Shown in pieces: positions 41,946-51,287 of a stretch of DNA of 64,000 bases. The notes beneath the pieces were generated by a model. That model made no database searches. It had not been told where the DNA came from and worked only from the letters and a program-made list of their open reading frames with translations. Location: NCBI RefSeq assembly GCF_002278135.3, contig NZ_CP029425.2, positions 5,184,001 through 5,248,000 of the forward strand, given 5' to 3'. The position numbers and the translations under genes are program-made. This DNA is from Bradyrhizobium ottawaense (GTDB lineage Bacteria > Pseudomonadota > Alphaproteobacteria > Rhizobiales > Xanthobacteraceae). Each line of letters begins with the position of its first letter. Positions within the stretch are counted from its first letter, which is position 1.

Positions 41946-43346
41946 TCAAGGGTAGATCTTTCCCGGATTCATGATCCCATTGGGATCGAGTGCGTTCTTC
42001 ACGGCCTTCATCAGCGCAACGCCTTCGCCATGTTCCGTTTGCATGTGCACGATCTTGTGGAGCCCTATGCCGTGTTCGCCCGAGCAAGTGCCACCCATGG
42101 CAATGGCGCGGCGCGCGGTGCGGAAGGCGAGCGCCTCGGCGCGTTCAGTCTCTAGCGCGTCCCCGGGATCAAATAGGATCCCGAGATGGAAATTGCCGTC
42201 GCCGACATGGCCGACGATCGGCGCGGTTAGACCGGAGGCAACGATATCAGCCTTGGTCTCCAAGAGGCAGGCCGGCAAAGCAGAGATCGGCACGCAGGCA
42301 TCGGTGCCCATATTGTTCTTGCCGGGGCTTAGCGCCATCACCGCTTGATAGGAACTGTGGCGCGCCTTCCAGAGGCGATTGCGGTCCTCGGGGCGTTCCG
42401 CAAACTGGAATTCACCGCCGCCGTGGTCCGCGGTGATCGCCCGCATCATCTCGACCTCTTCCTGCACGCCGGCCGGGGTGCCGTGGAATTCGAGGAACAG
42501 CGTTGGCGTCTCGACATAGTCGAGCTTCGAATAGCTGATCGCGGCGCGCATCTGCACCTCGTCGAGCAGCTCGATGCGGGCCATCTTCAGATTGGACTGG
42601 AGCGCCGCCACGACGGCGGCGACCGCGCCTTCGAGCGAGGCGAATTGGCAGACGGCGGCGACGATCGTCTCCGGCAGCCCGTAGAGCTTGAGCTGGATCT
42701 CGGTGATGACGCCGAGCGTGCCTTCGCTGCCGACATAAAGGTGAGTGAGATCGAGACCGGCGGAGGATTTCCGCGCCCGGCTGCCGGTGCGCACGATGCG
42801 GCCATCGGGCGCGACGACGGTGAGGCCGAGAATGTTCTCGCGCATCGTGCCATAGCGCACAGCATTGGTGCCGGAGGCGCGCGTCGAGGCCATGCCACCG
42901 ATCGAGGCGTTGGCGCCGGGGTCGACCGGAAAGAACAGGCCGGTGTCGCGGATTTCGGCATGGAGGGCTTCGCGCGTGACGCCGGCTTGGACGCGGCAAT
43001 CGAGGGAGTCCGGCGAGACGTCGAGGATCTTGTCGAAGCGGCTCATGTCCAAAGACACGCCGCCGGCCAGCGCGGCGAGCTGTCCCTCGAGCGAGGACCC
43101 CGCGCCAAACGGCGTTACCGGGACGCGACGCTCGTTGCAGAGCGCGAGGACGAAGGCGACCTCTTCGCTGGTCTCGGGAAAGAGCACGAGATCGGGCGTG
43201 CCGACCGCCGGCAGGCCCTCGCCATGGCTGTGCTGGTCGAGCACCGCCTGCGTGGCCGTGACCCGCGCGCCGAGGCGCTCGGCGAGCCGCGTCTTGACCT
43301 CGGCGATAATCCCGGGCGCCGGGCGCGGCAGGGCGTGGGCGTTCAT
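41946..43346 (-). CDS. FAD-linked D-2-hydroxyacid dehydrogenase (GlcD/D-lactate type)
   Basis: A 466-residue PCMH-type flavoenzyme. Seen: FAD-binding PDLVLFPETSEEVAFVLALC, PFGAGSSLEGQLAAL, DPGANASIGGMASTRASGTN, LYVGSEGTLGVITEI, and the C-terminal metal/substrate site GHVGDGNFHLGILFDPGD, CSGEHGIGLHK. Likely oxidises D-lactate, glycolate or a similar D-2-hydroxyacid and passes electrons to quinone or a flavoprotein. It is last in the minus-strand island with DhaK/DhaL. Since HglS makes D-2-hydroxyglutarate, it could also serve there, but the separate location makes this speculative. Confidence 0.88.
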   Translation of the reverse strand: MNAHALPRPAPGIIAEVKTRLAERLGARVTATQAVLDQHSHGEGLPAVGTPDLVLFPETSEEVAFVLALCNERRVPVTPFGAGSSLEGQLAALAGGVSLDMSRFDKILDVSPDSLDCRVQAGVTREALHAEIRDTGLFFPVDPGANASIGGMASTRASGTNAVRYGTMRENILGLTVVAPDGRIVRTGSRARKSSAGLDLTHLYVGSEGTLGVITEIQLKLYGLPETIVAAVCQFASLEGAVAAVVAALQSNLKMARIELLDEVQMRAAISYSKLDYVETPTLFLEFHGTPAGVQEEVEMMRAITADHGGGEFQFAERPEDRNRLWKARHSSYQAVMALSPGKNNMGTDACVPISALPACLLETKADIVASGLTAPIVGHVGDGNFHLGILFDPGDALETERAEALAFRTARRAIAMGGTCSGEHGIGLHKIVHMQTEHGEGVALMKAVKNALDPNGIMNPGKIYP

Positions 43347-43397
43347 GTCGGCCTCCTTCTTGTCCCCGCCTCCATCTGCACCAGCGCCCCGCGGCTT

Positions 43398-44003
43398 TCA
43401 AGCCGCGACGGCATTCAGCAGGCGCGAAAAGGCGAGCATGCCGGGATCATCGAGCCCGATGGTGCGCTCGCCGAACATGCGGGCGCGTCCGAGCTTGTTC
43501 GGTCGGTCGCGGAATGCCGCGAGCGTTTCGCGGGCGGCATGCTGCGCGGCTTCAGAGGCCTCATCGCGCGTCTTGCACGCGTCGAGCGCAATTGTGACCG
43601 CGTCGATCATGTCGATCACGGTCTTGTCGCCGAGCTTCGCCCCGCCACGCGCCATCATCTGATCGCGGACGGATGCGAGGAGGCCACCCAGCTCGTCCCA
43701 GCCGATCTCGCTGCGTCCCTTGGTCGCCTTCGCAAGCGTCATCATCGCGACCGTCACCAGCGTTCCCAGGCTGGACCCCGTGCCGCTGGCGCAAGCCTTG
43801 GCGCAGGCCTGGAAGACGCTGCCTATGTCCGTCTCCTGATCGGGAATGGCAGCGGCAATGGCCTCGAACAGCCGGCGCAGCATCACGCCGGTGTCGCCGT
43901 CGCCGATCTTGCCGTCGGCGGCGTTGAGGTCGTCCTGCGCGAGTGCTGCCGCCTCCCTTGCGCAAGCGGCCGCATGGCGCAGTGTATTGGTCGTGATCGC
44001 CAC
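43398..44003 (-). CDS. dhaL: Dihydroxyacetone-kinase-like subunit DhaL
   Basis: A 201-residue helical nucleotide-binding subunit starting at GTG 44003 (GGAGG nearby), one base after the DhaK stop. Seen: NAADGKIGDGDTGVMLRRLF (the Mg-ADP loop; the usual DxDHG reads GDTG), CASGTGSSLGTLVTVAMM and MIDAVTIALDACKTR. In PTS-linked systems DhaL-ADP is rephosphorylated by DhaM, but no dhaM gene is here, so this pair is either ATP-dependent or uses a DhaM from elsewhere. The departure from the usual motif suggests a substrate other than dihydroxyacetone. Confidence 0.85.
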   Translation of the reverse strand: MAITTNTLRHAAACAREAAALAQDDLNAADGKIGDGDTGVMLRRLFEAIAAAIPDQETDIGSVFQACAKACASGTGSSLGTLVTVAMMTLAKATKGRSEIGWDELGGLLASVRDQMMARGGAKLGDKTVIDMIDAVTIALDACKTRDEASEAAQHAARETLAAFRDRPNKLGRARMFGERTIGLDDPGMLAFSRLLNAVAA

Positions 44004-44004
44004 G

Positions 44005-44991
44005 TCACACCCTCCAGAACGGACAGGCGCAGGGCGCGGCCAGAAGCTGTTCGCGCTCGGCATCGAGGTGGATCATGCTGATCGACAGCCCCGCCATCTC
44101 CATCGAGGTCACGTAATGCCCGACCAGCGGGCGCACGATGGTCAGACCCTCCTTCTTCAGGAGCGCCGCGACGCGGCGATAGACGATGAACAATTCCTCC
44201 AGCGGCGTCGCGCCGAGGCTGTTGACCAGCACGGACACGCGTTCCGACTTGTGAGCCACGGGATCGGCGAGCAGGCGCCGCACCATTTCGTCGGCGACCT
44301 CGTCCGCCGGCCGCAGCTTGTCGCGCCAGATGCCGGGCTCGCCATGGATGCCCATGCCCATCTCGATCTCGTCCGCGCCAAGCTCGAAGGTCGGCTTGGC
44401 CGCACCCGGGATCTGGCAGGGCGAGAGCGCCACCCCGATGGTGCGGCAGGCGTCGACGGCAGCCTGCGCGGTGGCTGTCACGTCCGCGAGACCCGCGCCG
44501 GTGTCGGCCTTCGCGCCTGCGATCTTGTAGGCATAGATGATGCCCGCGACGCCGCGGCGCTTGGCGTTGTCCTGCGGTGCTGCCGAGGCGATGTCGTCGG
44601 TGCCGCGCACGGTCGTGGTCTCGATGCCATCCATCTCGACCATCTCGCCGGCGAGATCGAAATTCATGCGGTCGCCGCCATAATTGCCGTAGAGCCGCAG
44701 CACGCCAGCGCCGCCATCGGCGGCGCGGATTGCCTGGATGCAGGAATCGACCGAAGGCCCCGCGAACACGTCGCCGATGGCGCAAGTGTCGAGCAGGCCG
44801 TCGCCGACATAACCGGTGAACAGCGGCAGATGGCCGGAGCCGCCGCCGGAGACGATGCCGACCTTGCCCTTTTTCGCAACCCCGGCGCGGCGGACGACGC
44901 GTCCCTCCTGCACCAGCGACGGATGGGCGGCAATGAGGCCCGCGAGCATCTCGTCGACGAAGGCGTCGGGTGAATTCATCAGTTTCTTCAT
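44005..44991 (-). CDS. dhaK: Dihydroxyacetone-kinase-like subunit DhaK
   Basis: A 328-residue substrate-binding subunit; start at 44991 (MKKLMNSPDAFVDEML). Seen: VSGGGSGHLPLFTGYVGDG (canonical GSGHEP here is GSGHLP), CAIGDVFAGPSVDSCI, and EIEMGMGIHGEPG with His216, the residue that binds substrate covalently as a hemiaminal. The paralogous tetrulose kinases share these changes, so erythrulose or a similar ketose is as plausible as dihydroxyacetone. The gene follows the fused Liv ATPase by 88 bases and leads directly into DhaL. Confidence 0.85.
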   Translation of the reverse strand: MKKLMNSPDAFVDEMLAGLIAAHPSLVQEGRVVRRAGVAKKGKVGIVSGGGSGHLPLFTGYVGDGLLDTCAIGDVFAGPSVDSCIQAIRAADGGAGVLRLYGNYGGDRMNFDLAGEMVEMDGIETTTVRGTDDIASAAPQDNAKRRGVAGIIYAYKIAGAKADTGAGLADVTATAQAAVDACRTIGVALSPCQIPGAAKPTFELGADEIEMGMGIHGEPGIWRDKLRPADEVADEMVRRLLADPVAHKSERVSVLVNSLGATPLEELFIVYRRVAALLKKEGLTIVRPLVGHYVTSMEMAGLSISMIHLDAEREQLLAAPCACPFWRV

Positions 44992-45079
44992 TGCACAACT
45001 CCCGTGACTGAAATCGGCACGCAGATAGCGTGCCTGCCCGCGACATCGTTTGCGATCATGAGCATCGAATTCGATCCGG

Positions 45080-46576
45080 CTATTCGGCGGCCTCGCCATG
45101 GCCGAGATAGGCGCCCATCAGGCGGGGATCGCGCGCAACCTCGGCGGCGCTGCCCTCGGCGACGATGCGGCCCGAGCTCAGCACGTAGCCGCGATGCGCG
45201 ACCGACAGCGCCATGCGCGCGTTCTGCTCCACAAGCAGGATCGCCGTTCCCTGCCGGTTGACCTCGACGAGCTTGCTGAAGACCTGCTCGACCAGCAACG
45301 GCGCCAGGCCCAGCGACGGTTCGTCGAGCAGCAACAGCCGTGGGCGGCTCATCAGCGCGCGCGCGATCGCCAGCATCTGCTGCTCGCCGCCGGAGAGCGA
45401 GAAGGCGAGCGAGGCTGACAGGCGCTTCAGGTTGGGGAAGAGCTCGATCATGTCCTCGATCTGCCGCGTCAGTTCAGCATGCGGCCGGCCATAGGCGCCG
45501 ATCTTGAGATTCTCGATCACGGTCAGGCCACCGAACAGGCGGCGGCGTTCGGGCACGAGCGCGAGGCCCATGCCGACGAGGCGTTCGGTCGGCTCCTTCG
45601 TCAATTCGTGGCCAGCCAAACGCACCGAGCCGGACGCCTGCGCAAGACGTGCGATCGCCTTCAACGTCGAGGACTTGCCGGCGCCGTTGTTGCCGAGCAG
45701 CGCCACGAACTCGCCGGTGCCGACATTGAGCGAGACCTTCCGCACGGCCTCGATGTCGCCGTAGCGGACGGTGAGATCGGCGACTTCGAGCAGCGGCGCG
45801 CCGGTGCCCTCGGCCGCGCGGCCGACTTGCGTATGAAGCTCCGCTTCGCGGTCGGTGCGGCCGAGATAGGCCTCGATGACGGCCTCGTTGCTCTGGATCT
45901 CCGCCGGCGAACCCTCGGCGAGCACCTTGCCGAAATTGAGCACGGTGATGCGGTCGGCGAGCGTCATCACCACCTCCATCTCGTGCTCGATCAGGAGGAT
46001 CGTCATCCCTCGCGCGTGCATCTGGCGGATCACTTCGATCAGCCGCGCGGTCTCGGCGTGGTTGAGGCCGCCATGCGGCTCGTCGAGCAGCACCAGGCGC
46101 GGCTCGAGCGCCAGCGCCTTGGCGATTTCGAGCAGGCGCCGCTGGCCCTGCGGCAACGATGCGGCATTGGTATCGGCCACGTCGGCCAGTCCTACGAACT
46201 GGATGATCTCCTCGACCCGCCGCGCATTGTCCTGGTCGAAACGCCAGGGATGCGCCCGCCCGTGCCGCGCCGCGAGCACGTTCTGACGCACGGTCATCGA
46301 GGCGAACAGGCGGGTGTTTTGGAACGTGCGCGCGAGCCCCATTGCCGCGAGTTGATGAAGCGGCTTCGACGTCACCGCCGCGCCGGCGAAGCGGACCTCG
46401 CCTTCTGTCGGCGTATAGATGCCGCTGATGATGTTGAACAGCGTGGTCTTGCCGGAACCGTTGGGCCCGATCACCGCATGGATCGATCCTTGCGCGACCG
46501 AGAGCGAGACGCCTTCGAGCGCGGTCAGGCCGCCGAAGCGTTTGGTGACGCCGGAGAGTTCAAGCAGCGCGTTCAT
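45080..46576 (-). CDS. Fused branched-chain-type ABC ATPase (LivG-LivF)
   Basis: A 498-residue protein with two complete ATPase domains in one chain. Residues 1-245 are LivG-like: Walker A GPNGSGKTTLFN, LPQGQRRLLEIAKAL, LLDEPHGGLN and the His switch. Residues 262-498 are LivF-like: GNNGAGKSSTLKA, LSGGEQQMLAIARAL, LLDEPSLGLAP. Each half alone is about the usual length, joined by a short linker (HTQVGRAAEGTGAPLLEV). The start overlaps the LivM stop by 17 bases. It powers the importer formed with the permeases at 46560 and 47558 and the binding protein at 48496. Confidence 0.92.
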   Translation of the reverse strand: MNALLELSGVTKRFGGLTALEGVSLSVAQGSIHAVIGPNGSGKTTLFNIISGIYTPTEGEVRFAGAAVTSKPLHQLAAMGLARTFQNTRLFASMTVRQNVLAARHGRAHPWRFDQDNARRVEEIIQFVGLADVADTNAASLPQGQRRLLEIAKALALEPRLVLLDEPHGGLNHAETARLIEVIRQMHARGMTILLIEHEMEVVMTLADRITVLNFGKVLAEGSPAEIQSNEAVIEAYLGRTDREAELHTQVGRAAEGTGAPLLEVADLTVRYGDIEAVRKVSLNVGTGEFVALLGNNGAGKSSTLKAIARLAQASGSVRLAGHELTKEPTERLVGMGLALVPERRRLFGGLTVIENLKIGAYGRPHAELTRQIEDMIELFPNLKRLSASLAFSLSGGEQQMLAIARALMSRPRLLLLDEPSLGLAPLLVEQVFSKLVEVNRQGTAILLVEQNARMALSVAHRGYVLSSGRIVAEGSAAEVARDPRLMGAYLGHGEAAE

Positions 46577-47558
46577 GTTGCGTCACATCCGATCGTGCAA
46601 AGGGTTTCTCGCGGCGGCGCAGGCTGCGGACGGCGGAAAGGACCATCCCCGACAGACCTGCGGGGAAGAAGGTGATGACGAGAATCACCATCACGCCGAA
46701 CACGGCGAAGTAATATTCCTGCATGAAGCGCAGGAGCTCCGGTACGAAAGTGTAGAGGATCGCGCCCAGCACGGCCCCAAGCGGGCTGCCGAGACCACCC
46801 ACGACCGCCATGGCGAGATAGGAAAAGGTCGACTGCCAGGAGAAGACGTCGGGGCTGATATAGCCGCGCAGCAGCACGTAGCAGATGCCGGCGAGCCCGC
46901 CATAGGCCGCCGAGATCACGAACAGCATGATCTTCAGCCGCGAGATGTCGACGCCGACGGCTTGTGCCGCAAGCGGATCGTCGCGCAGCGCGCGGATGCG
47001 CAGGCCGAGCGGACCGTTGGCGATCCAGACTTGGAGCAGATAGGCGATCGCGACCACGGCGAGCAGCACCCACAGCATCTTGTCGTTTTCGCCGGCAAGC
47101 CCGATGCCGGGGATCGCGGTGATGCCGTTGGCGCCATTGGTGAGACCTTCCCAGTTCACCAGCAGGCGTTCGACGATCAGCGCGAAGGCGAGCGTGCACA
47201 GCGCGAGATAATGGCCCTTGAGGCGAAGGGTCGGCCAGCCCAGCGCCATACCGACCGCGGCAGAGAGCGCGATCGCGCCGACCGCGGCGACCGGCACCGG
47301 CATGCCGGCAGCCTGGAGCAGCGTGAAGGCGTAGGCTCCGATGCCGAAAAACGCGCATTGCGCCAGCGACATCTGGCCACCGAAGCCAAGGATGAAATTG
47401 AGCCCGAGCACCAGCAGAATGTTGATCAGGGTGACGTCGGCGACCTGGAGATAATAGACCGACAGAAACCGCGGCAGCAGCAGCCCGCAGAGGATCGCGG
47501 TTGCGATCACCAGGGTCGCGAGCGTGCGCATCGTCAATGAGTTTTCTTCAGCGGACAT
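46560..47558 (-). CDS. livM: Branched-chain-type ABC permease (LivM)
   Basis: A 332-residue inner-membrane protein whose ATG shares a base with the LivH stop (TGATG). Seen: INILLVLGLNFILGFGGQMS (family hallmark), AQCAFFGIGAYAFTLLQAAG, EGLTNGANGITAIPGIGLAG and the EAA-type loop RALRDDPLAAQAVGVDISRLK. Its start and order are as in other Liv operons. Substrate unknown. Confidence 0.92.
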   Translation of the reverse strand: MSAEENSLTMRTLATLVIATAILCGLLLPRFLSVYYLQVADVTLINILLVLGLNFILGFGGQMSLAQCAFFGIGAYAFTLLQAAGMPVPVAAVGAIALSAAVGMALGWPTLRLKGHYLALCTLAFALIVERLLVNWEGLTNGANGITAIPGIGLAGENDKMLWVLLAVVAIAYLLQVWIANGPLGLRIRALRDDPLAAQAVGVDISRLKIMLFVISAAYGGLAGICYVLLRGYISPDVFSWQSTFSYLAMAVVGGLGSPLGAVLGAILYTFVPELLRFMQEYYFAVFGVMVILVITFFPAGLSGMVLSAVRSLRRREKPFARSDVTQHERAA

Positions 47559-48439
47559 CAGGGACGCTCCAGCTCGAGTTCGCCAAAGATGCCCTGCGGA
47601 CGGAACATCAGGACCGCGATCAGCACGCCGAACGCGATGACGTCGATATATTCCGACGATATGTAGAAGGATCCGGCCGACTCGATCACGCCGAAGGCAA
47701 GGCCGCCGACCAGCGCGCCGGGGATCGAGCCGAAACCGCCGAGAATGGTCGCGGCGAAGGCGCGCAGCGACAGGTTGACGCCCATGTCCGACGAGACATA
47801 GGAGAGCGGCGCGATCAGCCAGCCTGCGAGCGCCGCAAGCATCGTCGCATAGGCGAAGATGAAGGCGATGATGCGCGCGGTGGGGATGCCCATCAGGCGT
47901 GCGGCTTCAGCGTCCTGCGCGGTGGCGCGCATCGCGCGCCCGAGTGCGGTGTGCTGGAACAGCATATGCTGGATCGCCATCATGGCCGCCAGCGCCGCCA
48001 GGATGACGAGATATTGCGCGTAGATCGTCGAACCGAACAAATGCACCGAGGTCGTGCCGAGGGGGCCTGCGAAATTGAGCGGCTGCGGTCCCCAGATGAT
48101 CACGGCGATGTTCTGCAGCGCCATGGACAGGCCGAGCGTCGCCACGATCGCCGACAATTGCGGCGCATTGCGCAAGGGGTGATAGATGCCCCAGGCAAGC
48201 CCGGCGCCGAAGAAGCCGAGGATCACAAGCATGGTCACGAGGTTCAGCCACAGCGGCATGCCGAGCCGGTTGGCAAGCCAGCCGACCGAGACGAAGGCAC
48301 CTAACATCACGAGGTCGCCTTGGGCAAAATTGACCAGGGAGACCGCGTTCCAGATCAGCGTGTAGCCGAGCGCGACCAGCGAATAGGCGGCGCCGACCGC
48401 CAATCCCACCAGCACGATTTGAATGAACGTCTGCAACAT
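47558..48439 (-). CDS. livH: Branched-chain-type ABC permease (LivH)
   Basis: A 293-residue inner-membrane protein starting at 48439 (MLQTFIQIVLVGLAVGAAYS); the longer frame to 48496 includes palindromic non-coding DNA. Seen: ALGYTLIWNAVSLVNFAQGD, GRAMRATAQDAEAARLMGIP (ATPase-docking loop) and GGFGSIPGALVGGLAFGVIES. Gap to the binding protein gene is 56 bases and contains a perfect palindrome. Confidence 0.92.
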   Translation of the reverse strand: MLQTFIQIVLVGLAVGAAYSLVALGYTLIWNAVSLVNFAQGDLVMLGAFVSVGWLANRLGMPLWLNLVTMLVILGFFGAGLAWGIYHPLRNAPQLSAIVATLGLSMALQNIAVIIWGPQPLNFAGPLGTTSVHLFGSTIYAQYLVILAALAAMMAIQHMLFQHTALGRAMRATAQDAEAARLMGIPTARIIAFIFAYATMLAALAGWLIAPLSYVSSDMGVNLSLRAFAATILGGFGSIPGALVGGLAFGVIESAGSFYISSEYIDVIAFGVLIAVLMFRPQGIFGELELERP

Positions 48440-48463
48440 CGCATGATCCCATCGCGGTCGTCG

Positions 48464-48483
48464 GCCGCCGGACGTCCGGCGGC
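48464..48483. repeat. 20-base perfect palindrome between binding-protein and permease genes
   Basis: GCCGCCGGAC followed directly by its reverse complement. In RNA it gives a strong hairpin 12 bases after the binding-protein stop. Such stems between the first (binding protein) and later genes of ABC operons often stabilise the upstream message and lower expression of the permeases. Confidence 0.5.
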
Positions 48484-48495
48484 GCGACAGCCGCA

Positions 48496-49644
48496 TTAGC
48501 TGGTGATGACCTTGACGATCTCCGGCTTGCCGCCGGCGACCTTGGTGATGATGCCGGAATGGGTCATGTCGCCGTTATCGGTCCAGCCGTAACGGGTTAC
48601 GATTCCCTGGAAGTCGCGGATTCCGGTGAGCGCCTGCTGGATCGCTTCGCCCGAGACGGTCTCGGCGCGCTCCATCGCCGCGATGATCAGCTTGGCCGCG
48701 TCGTGATAGACCGTGGCGTAGAGCTCCGGCTCGTCGCCGGGATAGGTCGCCGCATAGAGCTTCTTCCAGGCCTGTACGCGCTCGTCGGGATTGTCCTTGA
48801 CGAATTCTCCGATCGCCATGCAGCCGTCAGCGCCTTCGCCAGCGAGGCCGAGGAAGATCGGCTGCGAGAACGCGGTGTTGCCGGCGATGCCGAATTTCAC
48901 GCCGAGCGTTTTGCTCTGCTTGGCGATCAGGCCGGCCGGCTGATCGTCGGTCCAGACGATGACGCCGTCGACATTGGCCTGCTGGAAGGCGAGGATCTGC
49001 GACGTGAAATCCTTGGTCGCATCGGTATGCGCCTGCACCAGCACCGGCTCGACATTGCGTTTGGTCAAGGACGCCTTGACCACGGCAATGCCGGATTGGC
49101 CAAACGCCGTGTTGACGTAGCCGAGCCCGATCTTCTTCCATTGCAGTTCTTCGGTGACGTATTTGACCAGGAGATCCGCACCGATCGCATCGTTGAGACG
49201 CACGCGAAACACCCAGGGACTGCCCTGCTGGGTGACGACCGGACCGGTCGCGCCGGTCAGGGCCGGGATCTTGTATTTCCCGAGCAAAGGAATGTTCGGC
49301 AGAATCCCGGGCGTGTAGTGCGGGCCGACCAGCGCCACGACCTCGTCTTGCGTCGCGAGCTTGGTGACGGCATTTGCCGCAGCAGTCGGATTCGGACCCA
49401 GATCGTCGGCGATCCGCACATCGATCATGCGGCCCTTGATGCCACCCTTGTCGTTGACCTGCTTCACCGCAATGGCAACGCCGTTCTTCATCCATTGGCC
49501 GTTCTGGGCGAACTGGCCCGTCATCGGCCCGGAGATACCGATGCGGATGGGATCGGCTGCGTGGGCGCGGCCTAGGATGGCCGGCGTTGCGAGCGGCGCA
49601 AGCGCAAGCGCCTTGATCAGACTGCGTCGAGAGACGTGCACCAT
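48496..49644 (-). CDS. Branched-chain-type ABC substrate-binding protein
   Basis: A 382-residue periplasmic binding protein; start at 49644 after GGAGG. The N-terminus has a twin-arginine signal, VSRRSLIKALALAPLATPAI, ending AHA. Seen: IRIGISGPMTGQFAQNGQWM, RIADDLGPNPTAAANAVTK, VGPHYTPGILPNIPLLGKYK and QLAFQQANVDGVIVWTDDQP-like hinge sequence. Ligand unknown; genes around it favour a polyol, sugar acid or hydroxyacid rather than an amino acid. It is followed by the LivH gene and preceded, on the same strand, by an MFS transporter gene. Confidence 0.92.
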   Translation of the reverse strand: MVHVSRRSLIKALALAPLATPAILGRAHAADPIRIGISGPMTGQFAQNGQWMKNGVAIAVKQVNDKGGIKGRMIDVRIADDLGPNPTAAANAVTKLATQDEVVALVGPHYTPGILPNIPLLGKYKIPALTGATGPVVTQQGSPWVFRVRLNDAIGADLLVKYVTEELQWKKIGLGYVNTAFGQSGIAVVKASLTKRNVEPVLVQAHTDATKDFTSQILAFQQANVDGVIVWTDDQPAGLIAKQSKTLGVKFGIAGNTAFSQPIFLGLAGEGADGCMAIGEFVKDNPDERVQAWKKLYAATYPGDEPELYATVYHDAAKLIIAAMERAETVSGEAIQQALTGIRDFQGIVTRYGWTDNGDMTHSGIITKVAGGKPEIVKVITS

Positions 49645-49714
49645 GGATGTCCTCCGATATTTTAGTGAGCTCCCGCCTCGATCGGGCGGTCGTTTTCGAA
49701 GACGGGACGCGGGC

Positions 49715-51055
49715 TTAGGCGCCTGTACGAACCGGGCGGAGGCCGAAAGTGCAGGCGGCTGACAGCAGCGCCATCGCGGCCATATAGCCGGCAACCCACG
49801 AGGGCGAGCCGTATGCGGCGAGCAGCGCAGTCGCGATCAGCGGAGACAAGCCACCACCAAGGATCGGACCGAGCTGCTGCACCAGCGATAAGCCGCTGTA
49901 GCGGATTCGCGCTGGGAACAGCTCAGAGAAATAGGCGCCTTGCGCGCCATAGACCGAGCCATGGCCGAGCGCGAGACCGAGCGCAATCGCGAGCCAGATC
50001 ATGCCGGTGTGTCCGGTGTTCAGCATCTGGAAGAACACGAGCGCTAGTGCGACCTGGAACAGCATGCCGCCGACATAGACCGTGCGGCGGCCGATCTGGT
50101 CCGACAGCGCGCCGAAGAAGGGCAGCGTCAGGCATTCCAGCGCGCAGCCGACCAGAACCCCATTGAGGATGGTCTGGCTGGGCAGGCCGAGCTTGGTCTT
50201 GCAATAGGTGATCACGAACACGGCGTAGATGTTGAACAGCCCGCTCTCGGCGATCTTGGCGCCGATGCCGAACAGGATGTTGCCCGTATGATTGCGCACG
50301 GCTTCGACCACCGGAACGCTGGCGGCGCCCTCCTCGTTCAGCACGCGCTTGAACGCCGGCGTCTCGGAGATGCGGAAGCGGATGAAGATGCCGATGCCGA
50401 CGAGAACGATCGAGAACAGGAACGGAATCCGCCAGCCCCAGGCCAGGAAATCGCCCTCGCTCATCGAGGTCGACAGCAGTCCGAGCAGCGCGATCGGGAT
50501 CAGGAAGCCCGCGGGCACGCCGACATGGACCAGCGAAGAGAAGAAGCCGCGGCGATCGGCCGGCGCATGCTCGACGGTCATCGTCATGCCGCCGCCGTAC
50601 TCACCGCCGATGCCGATGCCCTGAAGCAGACGCAGTCCGATCAGGCAGATCGGCGCGAGCACGCCGACCTGCTCATAGGTCGGCATAAAGCCGATCAGGA
50701 ACGTGCCCAAACCCATGATCAGGATGGTGAGGAGCAGCGCGGTCTTGCGACCGACGCGATCGCCGAAATGGCCGAACAGCACGCCGCCGAGCGGCCGTGC
50801 GCAATAGCCGACGAAGAAAGTTGCAAACGCAAGCAGCGAGCCGACCAGCGGATCGGTGCTCGGGAAAAAGATCTTGTTGAACACGAGCGCGGTCGCGGTC
50901 GCGTAGAGGGTGAAGTCGTAATACTCGATCATGTTGCCGATAGCGCTCGCCACCGCAACCTTGCGGATATCGCTCGACTCTCGCGCCGTGATCGCGGCGG
51001 AGGATTGCTGATCCGCAACCCCGCCGGACCCGATCGACCCAACCATTTCGCTCAT
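49715..51055 (-). CDS. MFS transporter, metabolite:H+ symporter family
   Basis: A 446-residue transporter with 12 transmembrane segments. Seen: AIGNMIEYYDFTLYATATAL (MHS family start), the loop 2-3 motif GHFGDRVGRKTALLLTILI, GEYGGGMTMTVEHAPADRRG and SDQIGRRTVYVGG. Related members import dicarboxylates, shikimate, proline/betaine or alpha-ketoglutarate. ATG with GGAGGTAACGTC in front. It heads a minus-strand unit that probably runs through the Liv genes to 41946 and is divergent from the DapA-like gene, with two dyads between them. Confidence 0.9.
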   Translation of the reverse strand: MSEMVGSIGSGGVADQQSSAAITARESSDIRKVAVASAIGNMIEYYDFTLYATATALVFNKIFFPSTDPLVGSLLAFATFFVGYCARPLGGVLFGHFGDRVGRKTALLLTILIMGLGTFLIGFMPTYEQVGVLAPICLIGLRLLQGIGIGGEYGGGMTMTVEHAPADRRGFFSSLVHVGVPAGFLIPIALLGLLSTSMSEGDFLAWGWRIPFLFSIVLVGIGIFIRFRISETPAFKRVLNEEGAASVPVVEAVRNHTGNILFGIGAKIAESGLFNIYAVFVITYCKTKLGLPSQTILNGVLVGCALECLTLPFFGALSDQIGRRTVYVGGMLFQVALALVFFQMLNTGHTGMIWLAIALGLALGHGSVYGAQGAYFSELFPARIRYSGLSLVQQLGPILGGGLSPLIATALLAAYGSPSWVAGYMAAMALLSAACTFGLRPVRTGA

Positions 51056-51101
51056 GACGTTACCTCCGGCTGCGGCAGGGAAACACCCCCGCTCGGACTT
51101 T

Positions 51102-51118
51102 TGTCCGTATTTCGGACA
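51102..51118. promoter_or_regulatory. Palindrome, probable IclR operator 1
   Basis: TGTCCG-N5-CGGACA, a perfect six-base inverted repeat 46 bases before the MFS start. A near-copy precedes the divergent DapA-like gene. The IclR-type protein at 52312 is the natural candidate binder. Confidence 0.6.
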
Positions 51119-51253
51119 TCATGAGCAATGACTCATCCCACATGTCAAGAGGATTTTTCGGCCGGGGTCGCGATCTATTCTAACTCTAAGAGCTAAAATT
51201 CTACCGCATAGCTGCCCATGCTTGACGCCTTGCGATCATTTATCGTATTCACT

Positions 51254-51270
51254 TGTCCGCATTACGAACA
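51254..51270. promoter_or_regulatory. Palindrome, probable IclR operator 2
   Basis: TGTCCG-N5-CGAACA, one base from the perfect dyad of operator 1, ending 17 bases before the GTG at 51288. Confidence 0.55.
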
Positions 51271-51287
51271 ATCAAAAGGAGGATAAC

